Shown: positions 51,961 through 62,074, counted from the first letter of the stretch. The stretch is 64,000 bases of DNA from VYFG01 sp965248685 (GCA_965248685.1 CBDFKC010000003.1:1860001-1924000); one strand, 5' to 3'. Notes: a model not told the origin generated them from the letters alone. A program made the numbers and translations.

Positions 51961-52823
51961 TCCACCAGTTGGATCGGCTTGGTTTCCCTGAAAGTGGTTC
52001 GATGCATAAGGCGCCGGGAATTTTTTAAGTCATAGGGTGTGCCGGCGTGGAGCACTCGCCGGTTGTCCCATAGCACGGCTTCTCCACTGGCCCACTTGTG
52101 CCTGTATTGAAATGCTGGCTGGCAGGCATGGGCGGTGAGGTCGTTGATGAACTCGCGGGATTTTTGCGCATTCCAACCGACCACACCAATAGTTACCTGA
52201 TTGCCGAAGTAAAGCGCTCTCCGTCCCGTAACCGGATGGGCCCTTACCAGAGGTCTGACGGTTTTCCGATATTTTCTTTTTACCTTGTCCTGGTCGTTTT
52301 CAGTCAGCTGTTGGCGCGCCAGATAGTGCTCCAATCCCGATGCTGAATTGATGGTTTCGAGGGTGCAATAATATTCTTTCTGTTGCTGATCAAGCGCGTT
52401 ATAGGCCTGATACATGCAGGCAAACAGCGTATCTCCTCCCTGTTCTGGCACCTCTTTTGCATACAACAAAGATGCTCGGGCAGGTGTTTCGTGATGGATA
52501 TGGTCGGTATGCCATTCGAGCTCCTGGCCTTCGTGTTGTGGGGCGAAGGAGACGAGTCCCTTACCAACATTTCCCACTACAAATATTTTCTCGTAACCCT
52601 CCAGTCTCGCTTGTTCAAGTTCGGTGGGTTCAAGGGGACCAAATGCGGCGCTGAAATCAACCATTTGTTGAGGCGAAATGCACTGATCGGGAAAAACCAG
52701 GACTCCGTACTGCTCCAGGGCGCGATCTATTAGTGCGACCGTTGTCTGGTCCGGGACATCGGCTAACGAAAGGTTTAATACCTTTGCGCCAATTATCGCG
52801 GATGTGGGTTCAATTGATATCAT
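51957..52823 (-). CDS. TauD/TfdA family 2-oxoglutarate dioxygenase
   Basis: A 288-residue Fe(II)/2OG dioxygenase. The metal motif HxD is H105 and D107 (EWHTDHIHH), and the distal His is in RVLHAGTPYDL. The Arg that binds 2-oxoglutarate is probably in SRRLMHRTTF. Members act on taurine, aryloxyacetates, carnitine precursors and others. The proposed distal loop and size are typical, but the substrate is not indicated. The 200 bases upstream (52824-53022) show no gene. Confidence 0.9.
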   Translation of the reverse strand: MISIEPTSAIIGAKVLNLSLADVPDQTTVALIDRALEQYGVLVFPDQCISPQQMVDFSAAFGPLEPTELEQARLEGYEKIFVVGNVGKGLVSFAPQHEGQELEWHTDHIHHETPARASLLYAKEVPEQGGDTLFACMYQAYNALDQQQKEYYCTLETINSASGLEHYLARQQLTENDQDKVKRKYRKTVRPLVRAHPVTGRRALYFGNQVTIGVVGWNAQKSREFINDLTAHACQPAFQYRHKWASGEAVLWDNRRVLHAGTPYDLKNSRRLMHRTTFRETKPIQLVD

Positions 52824-53022
52824 TGGTGTAATTTTCGCATAAAATGGCGCTGACCCCAGCTTTCTTCTTTAATCGCCATCACCACATCCAGTCCCAGTAG
52901 ATTAGCCCTCCTAGTGACTCGTCTGGAGACACCAGCTGGCAGTATCCACCATCCAGATTGAATTGATATAGCTGAATGGGTCGGTATTGTTCCGCGATTG
53001 AGCCGAGCATTAATATAAGAAT

Positions 53023-53964
53023 TTAATTGGACATTATTGCTTTGCGTTCTCGAACAGCAATATAGCATCCACAAATCACCACCACAGCGCCGCCGATAAT
53101 CGTCCGCGTGCTTGGAACATGATTAAACAGGAAAAACCCGATGAGAGTCGCCCAGACCAGATAGGAATACTCAAACGGTGCAACCGAACTGACAACGGCA
53201 ACCCGATAGGCCTGGGTAATTCCGAGCAGGGCCAGGGTAAACAAACAACTGACGAATAATATGAGCAAGAATTCCAGATCAGACGGCTTCTGCCAGTGCT
53301 GCAATAATTCCCCTAACAATTCATTCCCATGGAGTTGGATCGGTAACAAATGGATGAATGCGGAAACTAGAAGAATCAAACCGAGATAAGTCGCAGTGGT
53401 ATAAATTGCCATGGTCAGGGCGTGCTCGGACATTCCGATGCGGCGATTAATGATGGGAATCATGGCATAGCACATGGCACTAAACAGGGGAATCGCCGCT
53501 TCCAGACGAAACAATGATGAGCCCGGTGCCAACATAACAATCACTGCACTAAATCCTGCTACCACCGCGCCCCAGCGATGAAAGCCTACTTTTTCGCCGA
53601 GTAACAATGCTGACAACATAGTTACAAATAGCGGCGCTGTCATATAGACCGACGCGGCGTCAGCAAGTGGAATGCGGGAGAGGGCGAGGTAGTAGGTAGT
53701 AAAGGCGAAGAACGCCAAAACACCTCTTAACATCAAGGGGCGCGGTTTCTTTCCTCTGAGAATTTTGCGTCCATGTAGCGCCAGTCCGACTCCTGTCAGC
53801 AACGCCAGCACGACCATTGCACGAATTGCGAGTACTTGCAAAATGGGCAGGTCTTCCGATAGCCATTTAACCAAAGAATCCTGCAGGGCAAAACCGAGCA
53901 GGGAGAATACACAAAACAGAATTCCCGCTATTGGCTTATGTTGTCGGGCGGGTGAGTCGGGCAT
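53023..53964 (-). CDS. EamA/DMT family transporter
   Basis: A 313-residue protein of about ten helices. AGILFCVFSLLGFALQDSLVKWLSE opens repeat one. PLADAASVYMTAPLFVTMLSALLLGEKVG and, in repeat two, SVAPFEYSYLVWATLIGFFLFN are the usual EamA ends. It resembles the EamA protein at 14911 in the opening QDS-VKW segment, so the two are probably paralogues. The substrate is unknown. Confidence 0.9.
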   Translation of the reverse strand: MPDSPARQHKPIAGILFCVFSLLGFALQDSLVKWLSEDLPILQVLAIRAMVVLALLTGVGLALHGRKILRGKKPRPLMLRGVLAFFAFTTYYLALSRIPLADAASVYMTAPLFVTMLSALLLGEKVGFHRWGAVVAGFSAVIVMLAPGSSLFRLEAAIPLFSAMCYAMIPIINRRIGMSEHALTMAIYTTATYLGLILLVSAFIHLLPIQLHGNELLGELLQHWQKPSDLEFLLILFVSCLFTLALLGITQAYRVAVVSSVAPFEYSYLVWATLIGFFLFNHVPSTRTIIGGAVVVICGCYIAVRERKAIMSN

Positions 53965-54155
53965 AATACATAAAGGTTGTACGACGTTTGGAATTTTCAG
54001 GTATCGGCGAATTCACTGCACTAGAGTGTACCCGTACCGTTCCTATTTAAGAGGGAAGAATTTTCGGGTGCGGGATATTCTGATGAGACTGGACTTTTGT
54101 TTAAACTGGGGTTTACAGTCCGAATCCGCTATTCAGATTCTTGGACACAAATAAA

Positions 54156-54953
54156 ATGCCGTTAGCAGATATTCCTGGAGGCAGTATTCATTACCAGATA
54201 GTGGGGCAGGGTAGCACTTTGGTTATGCTGTTACCCCATAGTATAGGCCCGGCTGGTCGCAAAAGTTACGTCGACCCGTTGGCAGAACATTATTCTGTAA
54301 TAACTTTTGATCCCCGGGGTACGGGTGGCAGTTCCCCAGCCCCGGAGCGGTTGTCCATGGCGAGTCAGGCAGAAGATGTTATTGCATTGCTGGATTCGTT
54401 AGACGTTGATCAGGCCCATTTAATTTGTCATTCGACGGGTTGCGGTGTGGGACTATCCTTGACCACTGGTTTTTCCGGGCGGGTAGGTGATTTGATACTC
54501 GTGACGCCCTGGAGCCACGCCGATTCCCATTTAACCTCCATACAGAACCTTCGCATAGCGGTGGCCAGGGTTCTTGAACCCAGTCAATACACGCGCTTTA
54601 ATTCGACGTTGCTATTTCCAGCGGAGTATCGCAGGAAATATCACGTAGAATTCGATCTTCTGGCAACCCAGGCACGATCCGCGCCCCAAGACGCCGAAGA
54701 AATTGCACGGCGACTCGGTGCCATACTGGATTTCGATGGCAGGCCGCTACTTGCTGGAATCAGCAACAGAACCCTGGTAATTACCGCAACCGATGATCTG
54801 CTTATGCCGTCCTGGTTCGCCAGGGAAATTACGGATGGCATTAAGGGTGCCAAGCTAATCGAATATGAAAGCGGTGGACATATGCTGCCTGAAACCCGCA
54901 GTATGGATATTGTCCGTGACGTTTTGGTATTTTTCGAACGTCCAGGCAACTAA
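54156..54953 (+). CDS. Alpha/beta hydrolase
   Basis: A 265-residue hydrolase from ATG 54156; a TTG five codons earlier is possible. The nucleophile elbow is CHSTGC (Ser near 95), an unusual Cys in place of the first Gly. DPRGTGGSS is the oxyanion-region motif. The acid is in TATDDLLMP and the base His is in SGGHMLPET. It resembles 3-oxoadipate-enol-lactonase and related esterases. The substrate is unknown. It converges on the gene at 54970. Confidence 0.85.
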   Translation: MPLADIPGGSIHYQIVGQGSTLVMLLPHSIGPAGRKSYVDPLAEHYSVITFDPRGTGGSSPAPERLSMASQAEDVIALLDSLDVDQAHLICHSTGCGVGLSLTTGFSGRVGDLILVTPWSHADSHLTSIQNLRIAVARVLEPSQYTRFNSTLLFPAEYRRKYHVEFDLLATQARSAPQDAEEIARRLGAILDFDGRPLLAGISNRTLVITATDDLLMPSWFAREITDGIKGAKLIEYESGGHMLPETRSMDIVRDVLVFFERPGN

Positions 54954-54969
54954 GGGGGCAGGTAAATTG

Positions 54970-55614
54970 CTACAGGGCAACTGGATTATTGGCAGTTTCC
55001 ACTTGTTCCACTTCAACCAAGTCAGGTGGCATAACCTCCTGGAGTAGATCGTTTCCAGACTGCTGTGGAATCCTTGAAGGTTGCGCAAAGTTATCTATAG
55101 GCTCTTGTAGCAGAGGATCATATTCGCCTTCGATAAATTGAGGTTGCAAATTATCTTTAGCCAGTCGCTCACTTTCCTCTAATTCCGCTGTGACCACTTC
55201 CATTCCCGGCGGTGGTTGCTGGGGCGGAGACTCAATGGCAGTTGGGTCGCTATCATCATTTTGAACTAGAATATCGTGGATAACTTCCACTTCCACTTCC
55301 TCGCTACCTATTCCGATTGTCACTTCTTCTGGTTGTGGTGTCGGGCTGGTCTCAATTGAATCAGTTGCGGCGCTGTGCTCGATCTTGGAAACTACCCGTG
55401 CAGTAGCAGTTGAAATATCGACTCCATCAGGGACTTTTTTCAAAACGCCATGCGCTTCGGTATTGTTGGAGGACGCAGGATCGGATAAATCAACTACCGC
55501 TGAAACCGTAATTTCATCGGTATTTTGCACCGGCTCCATTTCGGTTTTTGTAATCAACAGAGCCCCAACTACAGCGCCAGTAAACAGGATTACCAACAGG
55601 CTTGATTTACCCAT
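54970..55614 (-). CDS. Membrane-anchored, acidic low-complexity protein of unknown function
   Basis: A 214-residue protein with one N-terminal membrane helix (SLLVILFTGAVVGALLI, residues 4-20). A strongly acidic, proline- and glutamine-rich, probably unstructured periplasmic part follows (EEVTIGIGSEEVEVEVIHD, ESPPQQPPPGMEV). The layout is like the periplasmic linker of TonB or GspC, but no terminal domain is seen. It may tether or span the envelope. The neighbour upstream is a small exported protein on the same strand. Confidence 0.65.
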   Translation of the reverse strand: MGKSSLLVILFTGAVVGALLITKTEMEPVQNTDEITVSAVVDLSDPASSNNTEAHGVLKKVPDGVDISTATARVVSKIEHSAATDSIETSPTPQPEEVTIGIGSEEVEVEVIHDILVQNDDSDPTAIESPPQQPPPGMEVVTAELEESERLAKDNLQPQFIEGEYDPLLQEPIDNFAQPSRIPQQSGNDLLQEVMPPDLVEVEQVETANNPVAL

Positions 55615-55680
55615 TACTTTTTACTCGAGAATTTGCTCAATATTGCTTGGGATCTGGCTCGCGATTGCTAAGACAATCGG

Positions 55681-56031
55681 TTAAAGCATGTCCAACCGGC
55701 GGGCAACGCAGTAGCCATTATGAATTTCGGTATTATCTACCAATACGGTTACTTGTCTACCCAGACTAAACGCGGTTAGCGCTGTCGCATACATCCGATT
55801 TCCCACGCCGGCTGGACTATGGGTGGCGCTGCAGTCCAGGCTCACCCAACCGGCGACCGGGCAGCCATTGCCGATTGAAGCAGAAATTCTGATCATGCAG
55901 CCACCATACAATTCATCACTCAGAAATCGGTTAATTGAACCGGTTCGAAAAAATTCTGTCGCCTGGGCCTGAGCAGCAAACAGCAGGCCGGTAAATACGA
56001 CTGCAAGCGCCATTGTCATCTTCAGTTTCAT
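55681..56031 (-). CDS. Small exported protein of unknown function
   Basis: A 116-residue protein from ATG 56031. The start was chosen because GAGGAGAA lies 7 bases upstream; a longer frame to 56112 has no ribosome-binding site. A signal peptide spans residues 1-26 (MALAVVFTGLLFAAQAQA). The mature chain has four cysteines (GGCMI, GNGCPV, SLDCSA, GYCVAR) that could form two disulfides. The run VTVLVDNTEIHNGYCVA near the C terminus is unrecognised. It precedes the membrane-anchored gene on the minus strand. Confidence 0.7.
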   Translation of the reverse strand: MKLKMTMALAVVFTGLLFAAQAQATEFFRTGSINRFLSDELYGGCMIRISASIGNGCPVAGWVSLDCSATHSPAGVGNRMYATALTAFSLGRQVTVLVDNTEIHNGYCVARRLDML

Positions 56032-56298
56032 CAGGATTCTCCTCAGAACTAATGCAGTTAAAACAGTATTATCTACCGTAACCACGGTAAGTGTAAAGAA
56101 TTGGCGGGACATTTGAAGGTGCTTCCGGGCTGGTCAGGTTGGGTAATTTTACCCCGAATAAGTTACCTTAAACCCTTATAATTCAAGCGCTAATCTGTTT
56201 TAACTCAATTCGGCTGATTGATGTCTGTCGCTATTGAAAGACACAATTAACAACCTTTACGAGTAGAATAAGGCACACGAATAAACCCAATTTTCAGG

Positions 56299-59200
56299 TT
56301 GGGCAAACAAAATAATCCGGTGAAACTAAAACAATCAATATCGCAACGGCGGTTGGTGAAATTAATCAGCTGGCTTTGTATCGTTGTGATTTCACAGTGG
56401 AGCTTTGCCGCAAATGGGGCATCCAGTCCTGGCGGCGCGACCAATGCGGCAGAAAAAGCCCAAAGGCGGATTATTGTACGTTTTAAGCAGGGTTCACAGT
56501 ATGCCGGCAGTGGTAACACGGCGCAGTCGAGTAATCGCCAGTCAGCTCAAGCCACAAGGGCAATGCCAATACAGGGTATCCGGCATCTGAAAAGTTACCG
56601 ACTCGGACGGAGTCGCGCCGTGTCCCAAAGGCCAACTCCATTTGCCACCTCCAGCGATCAGGCGGTTGAAATAACCGTAGTCGAGATGGTCGATCCCGGA
56701 GCGGACCGGGATCAATTGATCAAAGCCCTGGTCGATAGTGGTGAAGTGGAATATGCCGAGCCTGATTACGTAATGTCGGTCAATGCTTTTCCGGACGATA
56801 CTAATTTCGCCAGTCTCTGGAGTCTGAACAATATTGGTCAATCGGGGGGCACAGTTGACGCAGATATTGATGCGGTGGAGGCCTGGAATATCACTACGGG
56901 TAGTAGTTCTGTGGTTGTTGGAGTAGTGGATACAGGTATCCACTACAACCATCCCGACCTGATCGACAATATGTGGCGTAACCCGGGTGAAACTGGACTG
57001 GACGCGAGTAATGCCGACAAAGCGACTAACGGAATAGACGACGACCTGAACGGATACGTCGATGATGTCTATGGAATAGACTGCGTAAATAATGATGCTG
57101 ACCCAATGGACGATAACCATTTTAGTTATCACGGCACCCATGTGTCTGGCATCATCGGTGCCCAGGGTGATAATGGCAGTCAGGTAACCGGGGTGAACTG
57201 GGATGTCAGCATCATGGCGCTTAAATATCTCGGATCCAATGGCACCGGGGTAGTTTCCGACGCGGTTGAATGTTTGACCTACGTGGCCAACATGAAAAGG
57301 GACAGCGGAATTAATATAAAGGTTACCAACAACAGCTACGGTGGACCTGGCTCGAGTCAGGCTATGCAAGATGCGATTCAGGCGAATCTGGATCAAGATA
57401 TTTTATTTGTTGCTGCCGCGGGGAATGACGCCGAAGACAATGACGTCGCGTTTCAATATCCCGCGTCCTATGATCTACCGAATATCGTGTCGGTTGCCTC
57501 AACTGACCGCAACAATAATAAAGCTGGCACCAGTAACTTTGGATTGCAAACCGTAGATATTGGAGCTCCTGGCGCGTCGATCCTAAGTACGGTGGGTCCA
57601 TCCGGTACCGGGTTAAAGAGCGGTACCTCCATGGCATCTCCCCATGTTGCCGGAGTCGCGGCGCTATTGGCGGCTAATGAGCCTTCGCTCGGCTGGGCGC
57701 AGCTCAAAGGCCGCATGCTGGATACAGCAGTAGCAATACCGGCGTTAGATGGATTGACCGTTACCGGTGGCTTGGTGAATGCATTTGATGCGCTAAATTG
57801 CAGCAGTGGTGACAATAAAATGTATATCACCCCGATAGCAACATCCGGTTTACTAAAACTTGGTGAAACCGCGCAAGTTCAGATTCAGCTATCGGAATGC
57901 GGTAATGCTGTTACCAGTGCTACGGTGATTGTCACCCCCGACAATGGCGAAATTCCGTTTGCCTTGAATGATGATGGAATCGCCCCCGACGCGACCCTAG
58001 GTGATGGTTTTTATACCGCAGATTGGACTCCAACCCTGGAAGGGGAATATGTCCTGGCGATCGAAGCCGTGACCGGCTCTACGAGCAATGGAACGATAAG
58101 CATTCAGGTGGTTAATGTCCCGAGCTATAATATTGATCCGGCGCATCCTTATTTATGGCGTGAGAGTAGCGACGGAACGGATGTCGGTCTCGGCAACGTG
58201 GATGACAGTGGCACCAATATTGCGATCGGTTTTGATTTCGATTTCTATGGAATTAATTACAGCGATATCTGGGTGCATAGCAATGGCATGCTTAAATTTG
58301 GCAGCGATGTCGAACTCAGTTTCTTTGAATTCATTTCGCTTCCGAGTAACGACAATCCCAATAATTTTATTTCACCGTTATGGGAAGACTTAAATCCCAG
58401 CGTGAATGCAGGTGCTATATACAGCAAACTCGAAGGTACCGCGCCTAACCGTCGTCTGATCGTGCAATGGCATGAACTCTTACATTTCCGTCAGGTGTCG
58501 GAAAATCTTCCGAGTACCGTTACCTTCCAGGCAATTCTATATGAAGGTAGTAACGATATCGTGATGCAATATAAGGACCTGACATTTGGCTCGACAGAGT
58601 TGGATTTTGCCGCCCGCGCTATGGTCGGCATTGAACTTTTTGACGGTAATGAAGGGGTTTCATATCTCAACCAGGGGTTGCCGGCTGATACCAGTCTGGC
58701 GGAACAACAGGCAATATTATTTTCGCTTTCAGATACAACCCAACGTACCCTGATTGTTTCTCCACCGGACGATGGCGTGGTATCCGCTGACCACGGTCAA
58801 ATAAATTGTGATTCAACAGGCGCTCAGTGCTTCGGCCAATATCCGGTAAATTCCCTGATTACCCTGACCGCAACGCCAGCCCCTGGTTTTAGATTCGAGG
58901 ATTGGTCCGGGGCGGGTTGTGATGGGGAGGTTACCAATTCCTGTAGCGTGACACTAGGTAGTCACGAAACCGTAACCGCCCAATTTGGAATCAATCCCGA
59001 TATCGTGGTTACGCCAACTTCAGGGTTGGTTACCAACGAGAATGGAATCACTGCGACTTTCACCGTGGCGCTTAGCAAAACTCCTGGATCGAACGTTACT
59101 ATCAACCTCACTTCTTCTGATATCGGGGAGGGAACGGTTAACCCAAGCTCTTTGGTATTTACCCCGGGTGATGGCACCTCAGCTAAAACGGTAACGGTTA

Positions 59201-60954
59201 CCGGGGTAGACGATGCGCTTGACGACGGAAATGTTAATTATCAAATAATCACTGATCCGGCTATCAGTGCTGACCAGGATTTCAGTGGATTAGATCCAGC
59301 AGATATTAGCTTGACGAATAATGACGATACCGATACAGCAGGTATTACCATTACTTCGTCGGCGCAGCTGATGACTACGGAGCTCGGCGGCAGCGATTCT
59401 TTTGGTGTCGTTCTTAACTCCCAGCCGGTCGATCCGGTGACGATTATCCTGGTCAGTTCGGATTTATCCGAGGGAGCCCTGGACAAGGCCGCAGTCAATT
59501 TTAATGCCGCCAACTGGAATCAGGCTCAAACGGTTGTTTTGGCTGGTCTCTCCGATGGCATCGACGATGGTGACATAGACTATAGCGTTAATCTCACGGT
59601 TACCGCTGACTCTGACACGGGTTACCGAAACTTTGTCATCCCATCGATTTCGGCCCGCAACACGGATATCGATCTGGGTAGTATCACGGTACAACCCGGC
59701 GTAACCACAACCACCGAGGCGGGAGGACAATCCAGTTTTACCGTTAACCTGGACAGCGAGCCACAATCGAGTGTCAATATTGGTCTGAGCAGCAGTGACC
59801 ATAGTGAAGCCACAGTGTCTCCGGCCAGCCTGGCGTTTGATTCAACCAACTGGAACCTTCCCAGAACAGTCACGATTACCGGTGTCGATGACCAAATCGA
59901 TGATGGAGATCAGTCCTATTCCATTACCATCGCGCCTGCGCAAAGTGATGACCCGGATTACAGCGAGGTAGATACTGAAGACGTTCTAATGCTCAACCAG
60001 GATGACGATACCGCTGGGGTTTCAATTTCAGCGGCGCTGCCGTTGGAAATCGATGAAGCGGGATTGACCGCAAACTTCAGTGTAGTACTCGATAGTTTAC
60101 CGACGCAGAATGTCTCGATGGCGCTTTCGGTCAGCGATAATTCCGAGGCGATTCTATCAACCAATTCATTATTATTTACCCCCACCAACGGGACCGACGC
60201 ACAAATTGTAATAGTAACCGGTTTAGACGACGATTTACTGGATGGCGATATCGCCTTTACCGTTGTCCTCACCACGGTGGTGACAACCGACCCGAATTAC
60301 ATTGGCACCAATCCGCCAGATCTCGCCGTTATAAATCGTGATCTCGATCTGGATGGCGATATCGATGGCAAAGTCGATGCGATAGATAATTGTCCGGCAA
60401 TCTACAACTCTAACCAGGTGGACTCAGATTTTGATTTGACTGGGGACGTTTGTGATGATGATGACGACAACGATTTGTTATTGGATCAAAACGATAACTG
60501 TCCACTGGATTCGAACCCTGCGCAAAAGGACACAGACGGTGACAACGACGGTGATGCCTGTGATCCGGATAGCGATAATGATTTTGTTTTGGACATCGAT
60601 GACCTGGCGCAATTTGATCCAAGAGTCTGCCAGGACATTGACAACGATGGCTGCGATGACTGTAGTATTGGAACCGATGGTTTTGGAATCCTGGCTGACG
60701 CAACTCCGCAAAATGATGGTCCAGACTTAGACGGAGATTTTATCTGTGACGTTGGGGATGATGATATCGACGGCGACAATGTGGCTAACGCAGCTGATAA
60801 CTGTTTGTTAGTTGCGAATCCTGATCAGGCTGATGCTGACCAGGACGGAACCGGCGATCTGTGCGTAGGCGGGGTATCCGGAATTGCTCCCGAGGAAATT
60901 TGCTGGCCGATAAAACTTCCGAGCGGTGGAATCGTATTGCACTGCATGCAATAA
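56299..60954 (+). CDS. Secreted subtilisin-like (S8) protease with Calx-beta-like and thrombospondin type 3 repeats
   Basis: A 1551-residue protein; the start is probably TTG 56299 or a GTG at 56320, neither with a clear ribosome-binding site. Signal helix 21-37 (KLISWLCIVVISQWSFA), then propeptide to about 160. The catalytic triad is D211 (VVDTGI), H278 (YHGTHVSG) and S444 (GTSMASPHVAG). A beta-sandwich follows (about 610-810), then an InlB-like repeat with TPAPGFRFEDWSGAGC. Four Calx-beta-like repeats of about 110 residues (DDALDDGNV, DGIDDGDID, DDQIDDGDQ, DDDLLDGDI) and an Asp-rich TSP type 3 calcium region follow. The end ICWPIKLPSGGIVLHCMQ has no sorting motif I recognise. A large extracellular calcium-stabilised protease or surface protein. 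Confidence 0.93.
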   Translation: MGKQNNPVKLKQSISQRRLVKLISWLCIVVISQWSFAANGASSPGGATNAAEKAQRRIIVRFKQGSQYAGSGNTAQSSNRQSAQATRAMPIQGIRHLKSYRLGRSRAVSQRPTPFATSSDQAVEITVVEMVDPGADRDQLIKALVDSGEVEYAEPDYVMSVNAFPDDTNFASLWSLNNIGQSGGTVDADIDAVEAWNITTGSSSVVVGVVDTGIHYNHPDLIDNMWRNPGETGLDASNADKATNGIDDDLNGYVDDVYGIDCVNNDADPMDDNHFSYHGTHVSGIIGAQGDNGSQVTGVNWDVSIMALKYLGSNGTGVVSDAVECLTYVANMKRDSGINIKVTNNSYGGPGSSQAMQDAIQANLDQDILFVAAAGNDAEDNDVAFQYPASYDLPNIVSVASTDRNNNKAGTSNFGLQTVDIGAPGASILSTVGPSGTGLKSGTSMASPHVAGVAALLAANEPSLGWAQLKGRMLDTAVAIPALDGLTVTGGLVNAFDALNCSSGDNKMYITPIATSGLLKLGETAQVQIQLSECGNAVTSATVIVTPDNGEIPFALNDDGIAPDATLGDGFYTADWTPTLEGEYVLAIEAVTGSTSNGTISIQVVNVPSYNIDPAHPYLWRESSDGTDVGLGNVDDSGTNIAIGFDFDFYGINYSDIWVHSNGMLKFGSDVELSFFEFISLPSNDNPNNFISPLWEDLNPSVNAGAIYSKLEGTAPNRRLIVQWHELLHFRQVSENLPSTVTFQAILYEGSNDIVMQYKDLTFGSTELDFAARAMVGIELFDGNEGVSYLNQGLPADTSLAEQQAILFSLSDTTQRTLIVSPPDDGVVSADHGQINCDSTGAQCFGQYPVNSLITLTATPAPGFRFEDWSGAGCDGEVTNSCSVTLGSHETVTAQFGINPDIVVTPTSGLVTNENGITATFTVALSKTPGSNVTINLTSSDIGEGTVNPSSLVFTPGDGTSAKTVTVTGVDDALDDGNVNYQIITDPAISADQDFSGLDPADISLTNNDDTDTAGITITSSAQLMTTELGGSDSFGVVLNSQPVDPVTIILVSSDLSEGALDKAAVNFNAANWNQAQTVVLAGLSDGIDDGDIDYSVNLTVTADSDTGYRNFVIPSISARNTDIDLGSITVQPGVTTTTEAGGQSSFTVNLDSEPQSSVNIGLSSSDHSEATVSPASLAFDSTNWNLPRTVTITGVDDQIDDGDQSYSITIAPAQSDDPDYSEVDTEDVLMLNQDDDTAGVSISAALPLEIDEAGLTANFSVVLDSLPTQNVSMALSVSDNSEAILSTNSLLFTPTNGTDAQIVIVTGLDDDLLDGDIAFTVVLTTVVTTDPNYIGTNPPDLAVINRDLDLDGDIDGKVDAIDNCPAIYNSNQVDSDFDLTGDVCDDDDDNDLLLDQNDNCPLDSNPAQKDTDGDNDGDACDPDSDNDFVLDIDDLAQFDPRVCQDIDNDGCDDCSIGTDGFGILADATPQNDGPDLDGDFICDVGDDDIDGDNVANAADNCLLVANPDQADADQDGTGDLCVGGVSGIAPEEICWPIKLPSGGIVLHCMQ

Positions 60955-61087
60955 ATAGATAACACTACGGTTCGACACAATTGCTGCTGTTATCCCTCTA
61001 CTGCTTCCGTTAGAATAAAAGCGCTCACTCGAGAGCCAAGTTACAAAAATTTATCCTCAGAACTCTGAGCTTATAAGGAGAAATAAA

Positions 61088-61969
61088 ATGTTTAAACGAA
61101 TTAGTCTTGTTGCAACAACCTGTGCACTGATATTGACTGGCGGTGCTCCCAGTTATGCCGATGATTCACCCGTCCTTAGCCGTATCAAGGAACGAGGTAC
61201 GGTTAATATGGGACATCGAGAATCTTCGGTGCCATTTTCTTACATTGGTGACGATGGTAAACCCCAGGGTTATTCCATCGATTTGTGCATGAAGTTTATC
61301 GAGGCGATAAAAGCTGAAACCGGCATGCCGGACCTGGCCATAAATTATGTGCCAGTGACTTCCCAGACCCGAATCGCGCTTATGGCAAATGGAACCATCG
61401 ACCTGGAATGCGGGTCGACCACAAATAACCTTACCCGACAAAAGCAAGTTGATTATCTGCCTGTGACGTTTATTACCGGTACCAAGCTGGCGTCGAAAAA
61501 AGATTCCGGTATTACCGAAATTGAAGACCTGGATGGCAAGGTGGTGGCGCTGTCGTTGGGAACTACCAATGAGAAAGCAATCAAACGGGTTGCTGAGGAA
61601 ATAGGCATCAATATTAAAACGGTAATGGTTAAAGACCACCCTCAGGGTTGGTTATCAGTTGAAACAGGACGTGCCGACGCCTATGCGTCTGATCATGTGT
61701 TGTTGTACGGACTCATTTCCAAGTCAAAAGACCCGAGCAAGTATCAGGTTACCGGTCGGTTCCTAAGCTATGACCCTTACGGCATTATGGTTCCCCGGGA
61801 CGATTCCACCTACCGGCGTCTAGGAACCGTAACCCTCGCAGATTTAATGCGCTCAGGAGAGGCCAAGACGATATACGACAAATGGTTTAATCCTGGCCCT
61901 ACCAACATCAATATGCCGATGAGCAGTACCCTGGAAACCGCATTTGAAATTCAGGCACTGCCCCACTAG
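61088..61969 (+). CDS. Amino-acid ABC transporter substrate-binding protein (GltI-like)
   Basis: A 293-residue exported protein. The signal peptide ends near ASYA/D25 and AGGAG precedes the ATG. The SBP_bac_3 pattern is VNMGHRESSVPFSYIGDDGK, YSIDLCMKFIEAIK and MANGTIDLECGSTTNNLTRQ (the latter with the ligand-binding Arg of glutamate/aspartate-binding proteins). It probably binds glutamate, aspartate or a related acidic amino acid. The two permeases and ATPase follow, separated by a hairpin at 61992-62027 that could lower their expression relative to the binding protein. Confidence 0.92.
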   Translation: MFKRISLVATTCALILTGGAPSYADDSPVLSRIKERGTVNMGHRESSVPFSYIGDDGKPQGYSIDLCMKFIEAIKAETGMPDLAINYVPVTSQTRIALMANGTIDLECGSTTNNLTRQKQVDYLPVTFITGTKLASKKDSGITEIEDLDGKVVALSLGTTNEKAIKRVAEEIGINIKTVMVKDHPQGWLSVETGRADAYASDHVLLYGLISKSKDPSKYQVTGRFLSYDPYGIMVPRDDSTYRRLGTVTLADLMRSGEAKTIYDKWFNPGPTNINMPMSSTLETAFEIQALPH

Positions 61970-61991
61970 TCTGGGTTAACTTGCAACATTG

Positions 61992-62027
61992 ACGGTGAAC
62001 CGGGCGCCAAGCGCGGTTTCACCGTTT
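61992..62027 (+). terminator. Attenuating terminator between binding-protein and permease genes
   Basis: ACGGTGAACCG pairs with CGGTTTCACCGT apart from one bulged base, and TTTT follows. It lies 22 bases after the substrate-binding protein stop and before the first permease. This is a usual arrangement for making more binding protein than membrane components. Confidence 0.75.
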
Positions 62028-62074
62028 TATCCTTATGCCCTGTGAGACTCTAATTGGGAACGAATTAACTCAGT

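Noticed and set aside
52824..53022. Minus-strand gene between the TauD-type and EamA genes
   Set aside because: The frame there has no family resemblance or ribosome-binding site and overlaps both neighbours.
60408..60703. Several overlapping reading frames on both strands within the Asp-rich TSP3 region
   Set aside because: They are composition artefacts of repeated GAT/GAC codons in the protease gene.
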